This document shows, piece by piece, positions 36,034-52,836 of a stretch of DNA of 64,000 bases (position 1 is its first letter; the number at the start of each line of letters is the position of its first letter). The position numbers and the translations under genes are program-made. Below the pieces are notes generated by a model. It worked only from the letters and a program-made list of their open reading frames with translations. It did not search any database and was not told where the DNA came from. Source of the DNA: Cacajao melanocephalus (taxonomy: Eukaryota > Chordata > Mammalia > Primates > Pitheciidae); contig CAUYLG010071743.1 in the NCBI GenBank assembly GCA_963573385.1, positions 1 to 64,000 of the forward strand, given 5' to 3'.

Positions 36034-36318
36034 ATTTTTTTGAGACAGGATCTAGCTCTGTTGCCCTGGCTGGAGTGTGGTGGTGTGATCACAGCTCACT
36101 GAAGCCTCAACCTCCTGGGCTCAAGCGATCCTCCCACCTCAACTCCCTAAAGTAGCTGGGACTACAGGTGTGCACCACCATGCTTGGCCATTTTTTTTTG
36201 TAGACATGGGGTTTCGCCATGTTGCCTATGCTTGTCTCAAGCTCCTGAGTTCAAGTAATCTGCCCTCTTTGTCTTCTCAAAGTGCTGGGATTCCAGACGT
36301 GAGCCACCACGTCTGACT
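36034..36318 (-). repeat. Alu, full length
   Basis: TTTTTTTGAGACAGGATC to GCCACCACGTCTGAC. Confidence 0.93.
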
Positions 36319-37006
36319 AGGTATTCTTTTAACAGTAGGATTACTACTAAGAAAAATTATCTTTACATTGGGAATGGTGTTTGTTTATATGGCCTTTTTA
36401 TTCAGATGGGCTAAGTACATTTAAAAAAGTCCTAAGCTGTATTTTAGTGATCTTTATTTTATTTTAAAATAACATTTATTGTACTTCTGTTATAAAACTT
36501 TATGCTAGAAAGCCAGAGAGAAATGGGTAAAAGAATAAAAAGTTACCTATAAAATAATCCCACCACCCAGGAGAAACATTTTTAATAGCTTATTTTAAAG
36601 CATTACACTTGATTTTATTTGAATTTAATTAACTTGGAAATAATAAAGAGAACTTTTAAAACTTAGGCTTGTCCTCTTGGCCCTTTTAAATTACCTGACC
36701 TACTGTCATTTCAAAAATCATGCTTATACTTCATGAGAAGTCTAAAATCATGCTATTATTTTAGACTGCATCGTATTTACCCTAGAGTTTTTGTCTTTTT
36801 TCTTGTTCATCAGTACAAAATACCATCATATCATCAACAGCATGACACAATAAACTCTCAATCAAATTCACACAATACAAGTACCAGGAACTACTTTTTT
36901 CTTGATAACATACTTCAAAAAGTTCTCTGAAATTTTGTTCTAAAATATGCCAATTGCTTGTTGCTGTCATTCTGAAATTTTTTTTAATCCAAATCTTGAG
37001 TTAGAA

Positions 37007-37131
37007 CCGGGCATGGTAGCACACATCTATAGTCCCAGCTACTTAGGAGGCTTCGACAGAAGGATCCCTTGACCCCATCAGTTCAAGACTAGCCTGGGCA
37101 ATACAGCAAGATCTCAAAAAAAAAAAAAAAT
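37007..37131 (+). repeat. Alu, monomer-type fragment
   Basis: CCGGGCATGGTAGCACAC passes directly to GTCCCAGCTACTTAGGAGG and an A-tail near 37116-37131; one arm only. Confidence 0.85.
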
Positions 37132-37375
37132 TGTAAGTCTCCATATATTTTAGTCTTATATTTTGTATCACTAAAAAGTAATATATTTGAATAATTTTCC
37201 AGAAAAGGAATAGAAAGTGTATCCAAGGATGTTTTTCTTTAGCCTTTTTACCTGATTCATGGTTGGCAGGTGATAGAATTCTAGGTTTAAAATAATTCCC
37301 TTTGATGTAAAAGTAATTCTTAAGTCTCTTTCTTTCCCTCCTCCCCTCCCCCGCTCTCTTTTTCATTCATTCCTT

Positions 37376-37680
37376 CATTTTTTGAGATGGACTTTCGCTC
37401 TTGTTGCCCAGACTGAAGTGCAGTGAGTGGCGTAATCTCGGCTCACTACAACCTCCGCTTCCCTGGTTCAAGCAATTCTCCTGCCTCAGCCTCCTGAGTA
37501 GCTCAGATAACAGGCGCACACTACCATGCCCAGCTAATTTTTTTTTTTTTTTTTTTTGTATTTTCAGTAGGGATGGGTTTCACTATGTTTGTCAGGCTGG
37601 TCTCGAACTCCTGACCTCAGGTGATCTATCTGCCTCAGCTTCCCAAAGTGCTGAGATTACAGGGGTGAGCCACCGTGCCA
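37376..37680 (-). repeat. Alu, full length
   Basis: TTTTTTGAGATGGACTTTCGC to GAGCCACCGTGCC; long poly(T) in the linker near 37539-37557. Confidence 0.93.
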
Positions 37681-40600
37681 CTTTCTTCAATTTAAAAAAC
37701 TATTTTCTTCCTAACATTTGCATTTTATGAGATAAATAATGTATGTTTTGTCCATTTTAAAAATAATTTTCCTCGTATTTCCAACATCTGTTCTACCTGC
37801 TTCATATGTCATCAAATTAGATCTTCAACAATGTCTAGTCTATTCTTTAGTCCTTGATAGAATATTTACTTTAGCAATCGTATGTATCTTGAATTCCAAG
37901 GACTTTCTTGGTCTCTGATTACTCTTTCTCACAGCAGCTTTCTATGGTTGGTGGATCCACTGCACTCTGTAACCTAGGATACTGGGAACTTACCCTCCTG
38001 CTTCCTACGATATTTATGTTTGAGGATCAACTGTTCTGTTTCTTCATGCTAGTCCTTCTTATCTGTCATTTACTTGATTTTCCTCAAATCTCTGGATTTC
38101 TTTTCATATCGATACAGAAAAAACCTCATTTTTTTCAGTGGTTTTGTAAAGAGTCTCCTCTGAGAGGCCTGTTAGTAGTGATCTCAGCTGAGTCTATTCC
38201 CTGAACAAGCTGACTCTGAATTTCAGAGATTCTCTGGGGTATCACTGGAAGGAACTCACATCTGCAGCAGGACTCTGTCACCTATTGAGTGGTTCCTTTG
38301 TTACACAAACAGCTAACGAACTAAAACTAATGTATTTAAGAATTATGTAAATTTAACTGTTATTTATGTTGCCTAGCTAAACAAGAAAAAATGCACCTGC
38401 ACTTTGGGAAACAAGACTTTACAGCTTTCACATCCCCAACTGATGAGCAAGGTAGCTTAGAGACAGGAAAATAAAATATGAGGTAATTTTAAATAGTCTC
38501 TTCTAAGTTTCCATTTCTAAATCTCAATTTTCTAAAGGTTATGAATTTTAATTTTACTTTAAAAAAACAAAAGTAGTCATATACATCTGTTCAGAGATAA
38601 GTATGCCAGATAAGAATTTATTTTCACTGTATTACTTACTATAGTGGTACATATTGGTAAGAGAATTACAGTTAAGACTTCAAGGGTGAGGTAGGTAAGG
38701 AAGATAATATAATCAATAGCTGAAAATAAGTCTAAAACCAAAATCTACATAAAAAATAAAGTACCACAGCACTGTGTGTATTCCCCTCAATGACACAACT
38801 TTCTACTAAATTGTTAGTAACATAGAATCAGATTCTACAAGAATTTTTCCTTTGAAAGACTTGTATCACTACAAAAATTTTGATGTCACTAAAGGAAACT
38901 GACAAAATTACCCAGTCTCAGCTATTCCATCACAAATATATATATTACATGGAGGTCCTTTTAACTCATGGCTAAACATTTTTCTTCAGACAGAATGAGA
39001 CAGCTGAAGTGGAACCCATTTTTTTGTATGCACATATAATATTTTAAGCCAAAGGTCATTTTTTAGTGTTCTGCCCAAATGTACCCTTTATGGAGAGTTT
39101 TAGTCTTACATATTCAGCAATATCTCACTACTATAATTATGTGACAGACTCACTTTAAGTTGCAAGGCACTGGTAGAAATTCAGTTTCTAAAGCAAATCA
39201 TCAAGCTAGTATTTTAAACAAAAAAACTATTAGCCTTGGTATTTGCAAAAAATACATTTTTTTGGGCTAATATACTTGAAATTTGTCTACTATATTTACA
39301 CAAACTTCAAAGAAAGATATTTAATAGTCTATGTACCATAAAGTTTAAAGACTTAACATTAATTTGCAGCCACCCAGGGAACACTGCAGCTGCAAGCACA
39401 GTCTGCCAATTATTTTTTCTGATATATATACATATATATATATATATAGCATGCACAAGTCAAAGATATTTTGACTTATAGACACTGCTAAAAGTGATTT
39501 TTTACATTAATTTAAGTATTCGCAATTTTGTTCCTTTGTTCCTCTACATAACATTGACATCTATTTTTCTTTTTAAAAAATTATTCTACCTGGAATTTAA
39601 AACTCTTAGGCTTTGGAGCTAGGCTGATATAATTAATCTACATTTGTATCTGTTCTGTTTGCTTAAGACAGAGTTAGAAGCAAGTTGGTGATATTCACAT
39701 TTAAAAAGTTTAAAAAACTAAGATTCAGAAATCTGTATGGAAAACATACCACATATGCTACAAAGCAGAGGAGGGAAAGTAAAGCTGCAAAACACTTTTT
39801 AGTGTTCATTAAATAAAAGAATACCTCATTGCCTATCATGCTGTATGCTCAGCCCTCTGCACAAAATAGACACCTAAGTGCCTAATTTTTCTAAGCACTC
39901 ATACCACAGGGATATGCGACAAAGGCGCTGAATACCAAGCAGGATGCTTGCTGCTATTCAACAGCCTCAGAAATAGGCTTAATCAAGGAGTTTGCTAACA
40001 GTCCTAGTTAAATAAAACAAGATTCTTGGGTTACCAATGGATTGTGATTTTTTTTTGTTATTAGGCCTGAACTCTTATTATCTAACAAATACACTGGAAG
40101 CTACTACGACATCATTTAGAAACAGCAAAAATAAAATACTATTTACATTTTAACTACATGTTAAATGAAATAATCTTTTATGCTAGGTATACTAATATGT
40201 AAACTACTCTATAAAACGCTCTATCAAGTCTAGATTCCCAATGATCAAATTTGTTGATACATATTTGGACACGCTAAAAACACAATGTAACCTCTTCTTG
40301 TAGTCTTTATGCTTCTAGGTTAAAAAGTTTACTTTAAAACTTCCTAAGCTGACACTTCTCCCTACTTACGGTTAACATTACATAATCCACTTGATAAAAA
40401 ATTCTGGTACATTTTGACTAATTTTTTTTTGCTCTCTTATTAGAACTCCATGTAAGCATGTACCAACAGTCATATTTTCATAGTTCCTGAAATATAAAAC
40501 TGAGGAAATAAGTTGTACAAATTATAACAAAATATTTATAAATGTACAATTTACTGTTGTAACACTGAGAAAATTAGGCTTCAGGTCCTGGTCATTTTAT

Positions 40601-41267
40601 GACACAGAAATGCACTCAGTAAACCAGTGGGTAACAACATATTACTATAATTTCAAGTCTCCTTAATCTGTCTTCAGTAAACTCTAAAAGTAGCTTGTCT
40701 ATTTATTAATGGAGCATTTTCTTGGTTGAGTTGAACTATGCAAGTGAGGAATGTTTATAGCAGCCGCTTTATAAACAAAGCCAGTTTACCGACAAGGTAA
40801 GGCAGAAAATGGTGAACAGCTCTTTTGATAATGACTGGCATTTTAAACTCTGTTCATTAGACATTCTAAGTAATAAAACCAATATCTGGCAAAGCTGTTA
40901 ACAAAATCTCCACTTTGGCAATTAATAAGTGTCAGAAAGTGTGGGGGGGGTGTTATGTGACACAAGTTACCTACTTCTCCATTTCCATGATTATGATTTA
41001 TGAGCAAGATCTGGCTCTGAATATGACTGAGTTCTTGCATGGTAGCAAGAAGCAATTATTTGTAGAAAACACTATTGCTGGACAGAATTTCTATAGAGGA
41101 AGGTAACGTGGAGTTAGACTAAGGGAAAAGGGAAGAAGTTAGGGGAAAAAAGACTAAAGAATTATGCAAATCTAAAAGTGCCAAACATTTATACACAAAT
41201 AAGCTGTATTAACTAGGACATGTATTCCTGCAACAGTATCATAAATGTCTGATACACATGACATAAA

Positions 41268-41530
41268 ACTGCTACTCAAAGTGTGGTCCATGAACATAGT
41301 CTGACCTGCAAATTGTTTATTACTGACCCATAATAAAATAAGGAGCTGGTACCAAACATGGAAATCAATTACATTACTAAGCATACTGCTTATTTTAGTG
41401 GACATTTTTTTCCATAGTATTTTTTCCTTTCTGATGAAGGAAGCAGTGTACTGACTGACATTCTGGCACAAGCTTCTTATCTTGAGGGCTGGTAACAAAC
41501 GTTAATGGAAAGGCTACTTTAAGTAGCACT
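41268..41530 (+). mobile_element. hAT-like MITE
   Basis: Near-inverted ends ACTGCTACTCAAAGT and ACTTTAAGTAGCACTG enclose about 230 bp that includes GTGTGGTCCATGAACA. This is typical of old hAT MITEs; the exact family is uncertain. Confidence 0.6.
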
Positions 41531-42272
41531 GGCATAAAGCACAATGACTAATGGAATAAACCACATGTAGAATGCTACATACAAGACACCCTTTTATTTA
41601 CTCCAGATTTATTAAGTTTTGAAATTCATAATCTTGGTTATTCTTTAACTCTGCAACACTTAAAGTGTATCTGTCACATAGATGATGTGCTGTATTAGAT
41701 AATGCTATCAGGCTTCATATATACAAACATCTATAGGCAGTTACATGTTTATATACTAGTATGTTCTGAATGTAGATTGAAGTTTGGTACAGTTAAATCT
41801 AACAAGGACCTCATGTAAATTAAGTAATAAATTTTGGGTATTTTCATCAGTCTTTTTCAGCAACTCCAAAATCTTTATGTGATACTTACTGATGATTTTT
41901 GTTATCATTCCTTGAGGGACTTTGATCAAGCAATAATTCAGGCACATTCACCATGTGGAAAATAAATGTTCTGAAAAATCAATACATAGCTGATGAACAC
42001 ATGAATCAATCAAGATAAGTGAAAAGTAAAAAGGTTCTAGAAGATGTGTTCTGTACTAATTAAACATGTAAGTTCAAATAAAATATCTTTCCTCTTCCAT
42101 GAGAAAATTTGTTGCAGCACTTCTTTCTAAAAGCAAGTTTATAACAAAGGCTGCTTTTCACAGCTACAATTTTCAGAGGATAATGAAAAGAATTAATAGC
42201 TGATTTTTTTAGATTTTTAATATCCAAAGGGCAGCCAAATATGTAATATTTAGAATAGCATAACAGAGTTAA

Positions 42273-42947
<675 letters not shown>

Positions 42948-43249
42948 TAATGCAATTTCAGCTATTATAATCTTGATTCCAGTTTAGACTGAACAAAAAC
43001 ATTCAAAGGACTCTCAACTTTTAACTGATAAATGGACTTACAAATATTTTGAAAGCTGAAATTCACAGGGGTTACTAAATTATTACGTTTTCTCCATCTT
43101 CTTCATCAGTTGTATCCTCAGTACCTAAGCAATGCCTAACCCATGAGTGCTCAAAAATGGCAGTTGAATAACTGAAAGGAAGGAAGGAGAGGATTTTAGG
43201 ATGGCTCTCACGTGTATGACTTATATGTACAGATGAATGTTGTTACATT

Positions 43250-43870
43250 AAGATAAATAAAACAAGAGGAGTGTAATGGTGGGGGTATGCTGATTTTTGA
43301 GATTTTGCTGAGGAAATCCAAGTGGAAATATTCAGAGGGCAGACAAATATGTAAGTTTGAAGCTTAAGAAAAATGACTGAGATAAGAGATATTTGAAAAT
43401 CCTCATTATATAAATGGTAGCAAAAACTCTTAAGTGTGGGTGAAAATTTATTTGAGACAGTATGCAGCATGAGAAGAGGGTTCAGAAAGTAAAAATCTTG
43501 GGAAAACCAACACAGGGGTGTTTACGGAAAGGAAATGGGGAAGCTATGAAGACAAGAATCTAGGAGGAAACTGAGAAGGAATAGTCTGGGGAGCTGGATG
43601 AAAGCCAAGGAGAACTTTGTCCCAGAAACCAAGGCAAGATGATTTTAGAAATTATGGTCAACAATGTCAAATTCTATGGAGAATTTCAAAGGATAAGGAC
43701 TGAAATACAACTAAGGGATCTGGCAGTGACAGCATGTTCAATCTTAATAAAACTAGGTTCCATGGAGGAGAGTCAGTCTACAATGTACCTTTAGAAGCTT
43801 AGTTGTAAAGGGAAGGGCATAAATGATTAGATAAACAGGGATGCAGGGCAGGAGAAGATTTTGTTAAGTG
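43250..43870. repeat. LINE-2-like ancient repeat
   Basis: Strongly decayed; CCAAGTGGAAATATTCAGAG and AACAATGTCAAATTCTATGG resemble L2 body sequence from memory. Limits and strand are approximate. Confidence 0.4.
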
Positions 43871-46379
43871 TTGTAAATTTATGTGTAAAAAAATTATCAA
43901 TGATTGTGTCTAACTCTACTTCAACCTTTCCATCCACCCAAATCATCATTCCTCTACCACAAGCTCCCTAAGACATGTCTCCTTAGTGGCCTGGTGTACA
44001 TCCTTCCAGATTTTGCTCCATGCTAATAAAATTTTACACAAACATATGTATATACAGATTCCAAAAACACTGTTCATTTTACAAAAATGAGATGTAACTA
44101 TTCATCTTGATTTTTCTAACTCAACAATATCTTATAAAAATGTCTTCAAGTAACCCTCCAACTCCAAGCAAGGCATTGATTGACATGCTTTTTCATGGCT
44201 GTCCAATAGTTTATGGTGTGGCTATACACTGATTTAATCAACCAATCCCCTAGTGATGGCTATATTTTTTTGCCCCTAAAAAGAATGCTATAATAAACAT
44301 AGGATATTCCCACAAGTTTGACTGCTAGATCATGAAGCACAAGTATTTTAAAAGAACATTTTTGTGATCAATTTTGTACTTACACAAAAGTGAACAGAAT
44401 GTTTGTCTTAGCTCCACTGACCATCAATCTCTGACCAATTCACACCTCCATTCCCACCATCCCTGTATCATTTTGAGTATCTTGTTCCTATTTTATCATT
44501 TCATTGATAGATATTTCATGTATGTATCCCTAGGGCTTTTGAGTTTTGTTAGCTATTGCTAGACTGTTTTCAGAAAGATGGTAAAATTTGCATAACCCTC
44601 CCTTTTTACCTCTTTATTAGATAACCACTTTATAAGTTGTTGGTTTATTCTCCCAGTATTTTTTTTAATATAAGAAATACATGTATTTATGTGCTTTCAA
44701 AATCTTTAAATGTTTACAATTATTCTTTTACCCTGACAGGTGAGTAACATCTTGGCCAGGTACAGGATTCTTACGTTGCACTTCTTTTCTCTCAGTAGTC
44801 TATCTTCCACTATTGCATATCAGAAGTCCAATGCCAACCTGACAGTATTTCTTTGCCCATAACTTGTCATTTCAGAGCTAAAGAATTTGGCCAGTGTATG
44901 TCAAGGGCTATGTATGTGTGTTTTCATCAATCAAACTGAAGCTAATTCAACTTCAAAACTGATAGGCTTTTTTCAACTCAGAAAAAAATTCTATTATTTG
45001 CATAAATATTGCCTGTCTTACATTTGTTTCTTTTTCTCCTTTTTAAGTTCCTATATTATTCATATGTTATCTCTGTTAGGTCTCCTGGACCTAGTCCCTA
45101 AGTTTTTTCCCTTTTCTTTCATGATTCTCTTTGTATTTTCACTCTACGTTGTGAAGATTCATCTTACTTGATTTTTCCAGTCTAATAATTGAAGTTTCCA
45201 ACTGAATATTTAAGTCTCCACAGTGACCATCTCCCACTTCATCAGCTGAATTTTTAGCTCAGAAAAGTATTTTTATGTCGTACTTAAATTTCTTAAGTGC
45301 TCATTTTTGTTGCTGTTGAAGCTGTTTCCTCTAACAGTTTTATTTAGGTAGGTTAACATTCTGTTTGTTCAAATTGATCATTCTCTTCCTTTTCTAGGCA
45401 ATCTTGGAGGGCTATTAGTTCCCTTATTTTTACTGGACAGTGAAAAGTTGAAAATGGATACTAAAAACAAAGTTGCCACCTTCACAGTTTTTTCTATAGT
45501 TTTAGCTCCATTCATTATTTCTTTCGAATATCGATGTCAATCCTTTACCATTGTTATATTTTTCTTCTTCATTCCCCACTTTCCCTGTCTCCTATTCCTA
45601 TAGTTAGTTCCACTTTTGGATCGGTGACAGTTTAGTGGAAGCCCTGTTTCCTAAGTTACACAGAAGAACTATCACTATTGCTGATCCTTTCCCAAAAGCA
45701 TAGAAAACGTATCAGGCTTTTCCCTTAACATATAATCTTAAGAATTTCTTAGTACTTAAAAAAAAATTCCTCAATATCTGGATATTATGCCATTTATCTC
45801 ACCTGAGTTTTCTATAAAATTTTCCCAGAGAAGAATAAATCACCTATTAAACCCATATTTTTCAGTCTTGCCCATTAAAAGTCTGATGTGCCTTTTAAGT
45901 TATTATTATTATTTTCTACATGGTCTTCTTGTTTCTTTTCCACACAAAGTATCTGTTAAAGAACCAAAGCTGTTTGGCTTTCTCACAATCTGGAATTTGC
46001 TTACTGCATACTCCCGGTATAGTTCAACTTGCTCCGCTGAACTTCACGTTTCCTGTAAATTGGTAGCTGAATCCTGAGGATGAAAACACTAAGGTTTGAT
46101 CCCTTTGACAAGACTATAGTAGGAATACAGTATATTCTGTCATCAGGTGTGCAAGAATATAGTATCTTCTTTTTCTTTCTCTTTAGTGTTAGCAACTGTT
46201 GATATTCAATGCTTAGATATAATAACTACTGCAAAATAGTAATGTTTTTTTTCTTTTTAGCTGGATGAATATTACAAAGATACTTCTCCTTACCTATTAT
46301 GAAATCATCCAGTGACAGAGTTCATATATCGAAGGCAAGATAAATGATTTTGTCTTCAAATTCCATTTTTGTTTTTGTT

Positions 46380-46483
46380 AACAGGCATGATCTATGTTGC
46401 CCAGGCTGGCCTCAAGGGATCCTCCTACCACAGCCTCCTAAGTAACTGAGACTTCAGGTATGCATAATTATGCCTAGCTATTG
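46380..46483 (-). repeat. Alu, monomer-type fragment
   Basis: ATCTATGTTGCCCAGGCTGG to CATAATTATGCCTAGC; one decayed arm. Confidence 0.75.
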
Positions 46484-48554
46484 GCCTATTTTTTAAGATG
46501 ACAAACTGGTTGTCTATCATCCTCTAACAATGATGAATTAATTTTTTAACTTATCATAAATAATTAAGCAAGATAGCAGACTAGAGACATCACACGCCCA
46601 CCCTCGCCAGAGTGAGCCAAAATTACAAACAGGTAATCATACGTTGAATAGGGTATCTAGGAAGAAAACACTGAAGTTAAACAGAGAAGTCACAGGAAAC
46701 ACCTGAGGCAGAGAAGGGGAAGAAACCAAGCAGCTTACTTGTCTGAGATCTGCAGCCGTGAGGGGTTCAATATTGGGGCAGGGGAAAGGGTAAGTGAGAA
46801 CTGTAGTAGTCTATAACCACCTCATCACAAACCGCTACAATTTGAACCACAGGAGAGCTCCTCTACCCACACCAACTCTGAAACCACTGTGGGCAGTGAT
46901 TTGGAGACCCTGCAAAAGCACTGCACCAGACAGGAAACTTGCACTGGGTCACTACCCTCTCTCCCTGCCTCTGGTATCTAAGTGGCTACAGCTGGGCGCC
47001 GCCGCGAGAGCCCAGCTGTCTTGGGACTTCATCCCGCCCTGGATCCATAGCCCCTGTATCTCCACATCCTAGGAAGCTTCCACTGACATTCTCCCAGTCT
47101 CCACCCAGAAGGCTATACTGGCACAGTGCCAGCTGGACCCAAGAGTGCTATGGGATTTCCAGCACTTTAACTTAAGAGAGTACTCTCCAGGGAAAGGATG
47201 GTGCAGTGTACCAAAAAGGCAGCCTGTGGGACAAAGGAAACTAAAGCATGGGCTTTCTAGAGCCCAGAGCTCCCTGTATAGAGCTGTGAAAAGTGACCCC
47301 ACCACCAGCAGTGGCACAAACTCTGTGCTCAGCCTTGTTGAGAGTGAAACCCCCCTCTGATTGCTGGAGCAGCTTCTGTGCCTGAGCTCACATGTAGAGT
47401 GAAATCCTTTCTCCCCCTCCAAAAACCACTGCAGACACAGCTGCTGCTGCTACCACTGGAAGCTGGGGTGAGCAAAAAAGAGGGCTGCATGTCTAGGACT
47501 GTGAGTGGTGACTGTGCCCCTACTGTTGGCATGGCCTTTGTGCTGGGTCTTTTGTACAAAGGGTGGACTCCTTCTCCACTCTGTGTGGCTCTGCTGCTGA
47601 AGAGAGTGAGAGAGCCTGAAAGTTGTGTCTGGGGCCGTGTGGTGACCTTGCACCACAGCCACTGCCAACACCAGCATGCACTAGTTAGAATCCAGGGGAT
47701 CATCCCACCACTGGCACTGCCCATACCACACTGGCTACCCAGGGACCTGAGAACCTGCTCACCTGCCCAGCCCACTGTGCCGCTACTGGCATTTAAGCAA
47801 GCTACCTGGACGTCCAAGAATTGACCCACCTGGTCCTGCTAACATCAGTGCCAGAATATGCTGGGCTGGTACTCAGAATCAGGCATGCTCAGCCCACCAC
47901 TGCCACCACTGGGGTCGAAGACTGGCCCACATGGCATGTCTGTCCCTAGCAAAACTTCACCATAAGCTCCACTGATAAGTGCACCCTAAATCACCAAGGA
48001 AATCACAGTTACCAATGACATTGTTTATAGCCAAAGAAATCACAGAGATTATACTACACTACCACACGCACTCAGAATCAAAGCCAAAGGGCCCTATCCA
48101 ACTAACACCATTGATGTATCTTTGGGAAGGAGCTCTCCCCTATGAAAGCAAATTCAAAAAACTGGAAGAAGTGACTATTATACCAGATGCACAGGTATCA
48201 ATATAAGGACACAAGAAACATGAAAAAGCAAGGAAATATGACACCCCCACAAAACACAGTAATTCCAAGCAACAGATCTCAACCAAAAAGAAATAAAAGA
48301 AATTCAAGAAAAATTCAAGGGGAAAAAATTCAAAACTATGATACTAAGGAATCTCAGTGAGATATAAGGGAATTCTAGAAACAATACAAAGAAATTAGAA
48401 AAACCATTCAAAATAAGAATGAGAAATTTATCAGAGAAGTATCATAAAAAGGAACTAAACAAAAATTCTGGAACTGAAGAATTCCTTGAATGAAATACAA
48501 AATACACTAAAAAACTTCAACAACAGACTAGGCCAAGCAGAAGAAACAATCTCA

Positions 48555-48922
<368 letters not shown>

Positions 48923-50263
48923 CACAATCAGGTCTTTTGAAACAACCCAGATAAAATAGAAAAAGAACAAACAAATTTTTTGTGATATATGGGATACGAA
49001 TTACTGGTATCCCCAAAGGTGAGGAGAGAATAAAAGGGATTAAAAAAACCCTATTTATCAAAATAGCAGATGAAAACTTCCCAAGTCTAGCAAGAGATTC
49101 AGACATCCAGATACAGGAGGCCCAGTGATCTCCAATGCAAAAAGGTCTTCACAGCACATTATAGTCCAACTGTGTGAAGTCAATAACAAAGAAAAAATTC
49201 TACAAACACTGAGAGAAAAGCATCCAGTCACGTTTAGAGGGGCCTCCCCATACCACCATCAGACTACCAGTGGACATCTCAGCAGAAACCTTATATGCCA
49301 GGAGATAATAGAAAATTATAATAAAAGTACTGAAAGAAAGAAAATGTCATCCAGCAAAATTATCCTTTATAAACAAAGGAGAAATAAAATCTTTCCCAGA
49401 CAAGCAAATACTGAAAATTCATCACCACTAGACCTGCCTTACAAGAAATGCTCAAGGGAGTCCTAAACCTGGCAGTGAAAGGACAACAGTTACTTCCATG
49501 AAAACACCTGAAAATATAAAACTCACTGTTAAAGTAAATATACAAATGAGGAAGAGAAAATAATCAAATGGTAGTACCACAGAAAATCAACAACAAGGAC
49601 AATCAAGAGATAAAGGAACAAATTAATAATAATATACAAAATAACCTGAAAACAACAATACAACAGAAGCAAAACTTTACATACCAATAACACTGAATGT
49701 AAATGGGTTAAATTCTCCACTTAATAGATATAGACTGGCAGAATGGATAAAAAAACATGATGTAACTACATGCTGCCTATAAGAAATGTATTTTACCTGT
49801 GAGGACACATACAGACTGAACATACAGACTGAAAATAAGGGGATAGAAAAAGATATTCCATTCAAATAGAAACCAAAAGCAAGCAAGAGTAGCTACAATT
49901 ATATCAAATAAAATATCTTTAAGTTAAAAAGTTTAAAAAAAGACAAAGAAGGTAATCGTATAATGATGAAGAGATCATTACAGCAAGAGAATATAACAAT
50001 TCAAAACAATATATGCATCCAACACTGCAGTGCCCTGATTTATAAAGCAAATACTCCTAGATACAAACAAAGACTCCAACACAACAGTAGTGGGGGACTT
50101 CCATACACCACTCTCAGCATTAGACAGATCATCTAGCTAGAAAATAAAGAAACACTGGACTTATACTGGACTTCAAACCAAAGGACCTAACAGACACTTT
50201 TGGAACATTTTATCCAACAACTGCAGAATACACATTCTTCTCATCAGCACATGGAATATGTGA

Positions 50264-50595
<332 letters not shown>

Positions 50596-50792
50596 TCAAC
50601 AAATTTTTAAAACTTGAAATCACGCTAAGTACTTTCTCAGACCACAATGGAAAACTAGAAATCAATACCAAGAGGAACTCTGAACACTATACATATACAC
50701 AAAAATTAAACAACATCCTCATGAACAACCACTAGGTCAATGAAGAAATTAAGATGGAAATAAAAAAAAATTCTTGAAACAAATGAAAGTGG

Positions 50793-51094
50793 AGGCCAGG
50801 TGCAGTGGCTCATGCCTGTAATCCGAGCACTTTGGGAGGTCGAAGTGAGCAGATCACTTGAGGTCAGGAGTTCAAGACCAGTCTGGCCAACATGGTGAAA
50901 CCCCATCTCTACTAAAAAAGTAGAAAAATTAGCCAGGCATGGTGGTATGCATCTGTAGTCCCAGCTACTTAGGAGGCTGAGGCAGGAGAAACTCTTGAGC
51001 ATGGCAGGCAGAGGTTGCAGTAGCCGAGATCGTGCCAGTGCACTCCAGCCTGGGTGACAGAGCTAGACTGTCTGGGGGAAAAAAAAAAAAAAAG
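50793..51094 (+). repeat. Alu, full length
   Basis: Head GGCCAGGTGCAGTGGCTC; tail after GACTGTCTGGGGG. Inserted in the L1, 200 bp from an opposite Alu. Confidence 0.94.
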
Positions 51095-51320
51095 TTAAGA
51101 AAGCAGAAACACAACATACCAAAACCTGGGGACACAGCAAAAGCAATGCTAAAAAAGAGGTTTACAGCAATAAACACATCAAATAAACAAATATTTCAAA
51201 TAAACATTAGTGATACACACACACATCTCAAGGTACTAAAAAGGCAAAAACAAACTAAACCTCAAGTTAGTGAAGAAATAATAAAGATCACAGCAGAACT
51301 AAATAAAATACACAGACTAA

Positions 51321-51349
51321 AACAACAACAACAACAACAACAACAACAA
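51321..51349 (+). repeat. (CAA)n microsatellite
   Basis: Nine or so CAA units inside the L1 ORF2 remnant. Confidence 0.9.
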
Positions 51350-52538
51350 ATGCAAAGGATCTATGGAATGAAAAGTCAGTTCCTTGAAAAGATAAACTGC
51401 TAACTGACCAACAAGAGAGGAGATCCAAACAAAATCAGAAATAAAAAAGGAGACATTACAACTGGTATCACAGAAATACCAAAAATCACCAGAGACTAAT
51501 ATGAACTATATGCAACAAACTGAAAAACCTAGAGGAAACGGATACAGTCCTGGAAATATACAACCTACCAAAATCAAACCAGAAAGCAATAGAAAATTTG
51601 AACAGACCAATTCAGTAATAAAATGTCTCCTAACAAAGTAAAGCTGAGGACCAGATAGACTCACTGCAGAATCCTACCAAACAATTACTACAAAGAAGTA
51701 CAAAGAATTACAAATTAGTACAAAGAAGAACTAACAACAATCCTCCTGCAACTATTCCAAAATATTGAAGAGAGGGGGATTCTCCCCAACTCATTCTATA
51801 AAGCCAGCATCACCCTGATTCCAAAACCAGACAAGGACACAACAAAAAAAGAAAACTATAGGCCAACATCACTGATGAACAGATGTAACAATCCTCAACA
51901 AAATACTAGCAAACTGAATCCAATGCCACATTGAAAAGATAATAAATGATCAAATGGGATTTATACCAGGAATGCAAGGATGGTTCAAAATATGCAAGTC
52001 AATAAACATCATATATCACATAAAAAGGAAGAACAAAAACCATATGCTCATCTCAACAGAAGGAGAAAATACATTTGACTAAATTCAACACTCTTTCATG
52101 ATAAAAACTCTCAACAAACTGGACTATACCTGAAAAAATAATAAAGGCATATATGACAAACCCACAGCTAACATCATACTGAATAGGAAAAAGTTGAAAG
52201 CCTTTCCTCTAAGAACTAGAACAAGGCAAGGATGACCACTTTCACCACTCTTATTCATAGTATTTAATAAAGTACTGGAAGTCCTAGCCAGAGCAATCAG
52301 GCAAGTAAAAGAAATAAAAGGCATCCAAGTTGGAAAAGAGGAAGTCAAACTGTCCCTCATTGTACATGACATCATCTCATACCTAGAAAAACCAAAAGAC
52401 TCCAATAGAGCACTCTCAAAACTGATAATCAAATTCAGTAACATTGCAGGATACAAAGTCAAAATTCAAAAATCAGTAGCATTTTTATATACCAATAGTG
52501 AAACAGCCAAAAAAAAAAAAAAATCAAGAAGGCAATCT

Positions 52539-52836
<298 letters not shown>

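Noticed and set aside
47329..47829. Open frames of 148-166 residues on both strands
   Set aside because: They lie in the GC-richer 5' UTR of the old L1, where stop codons are less frequent; no family resemblance.
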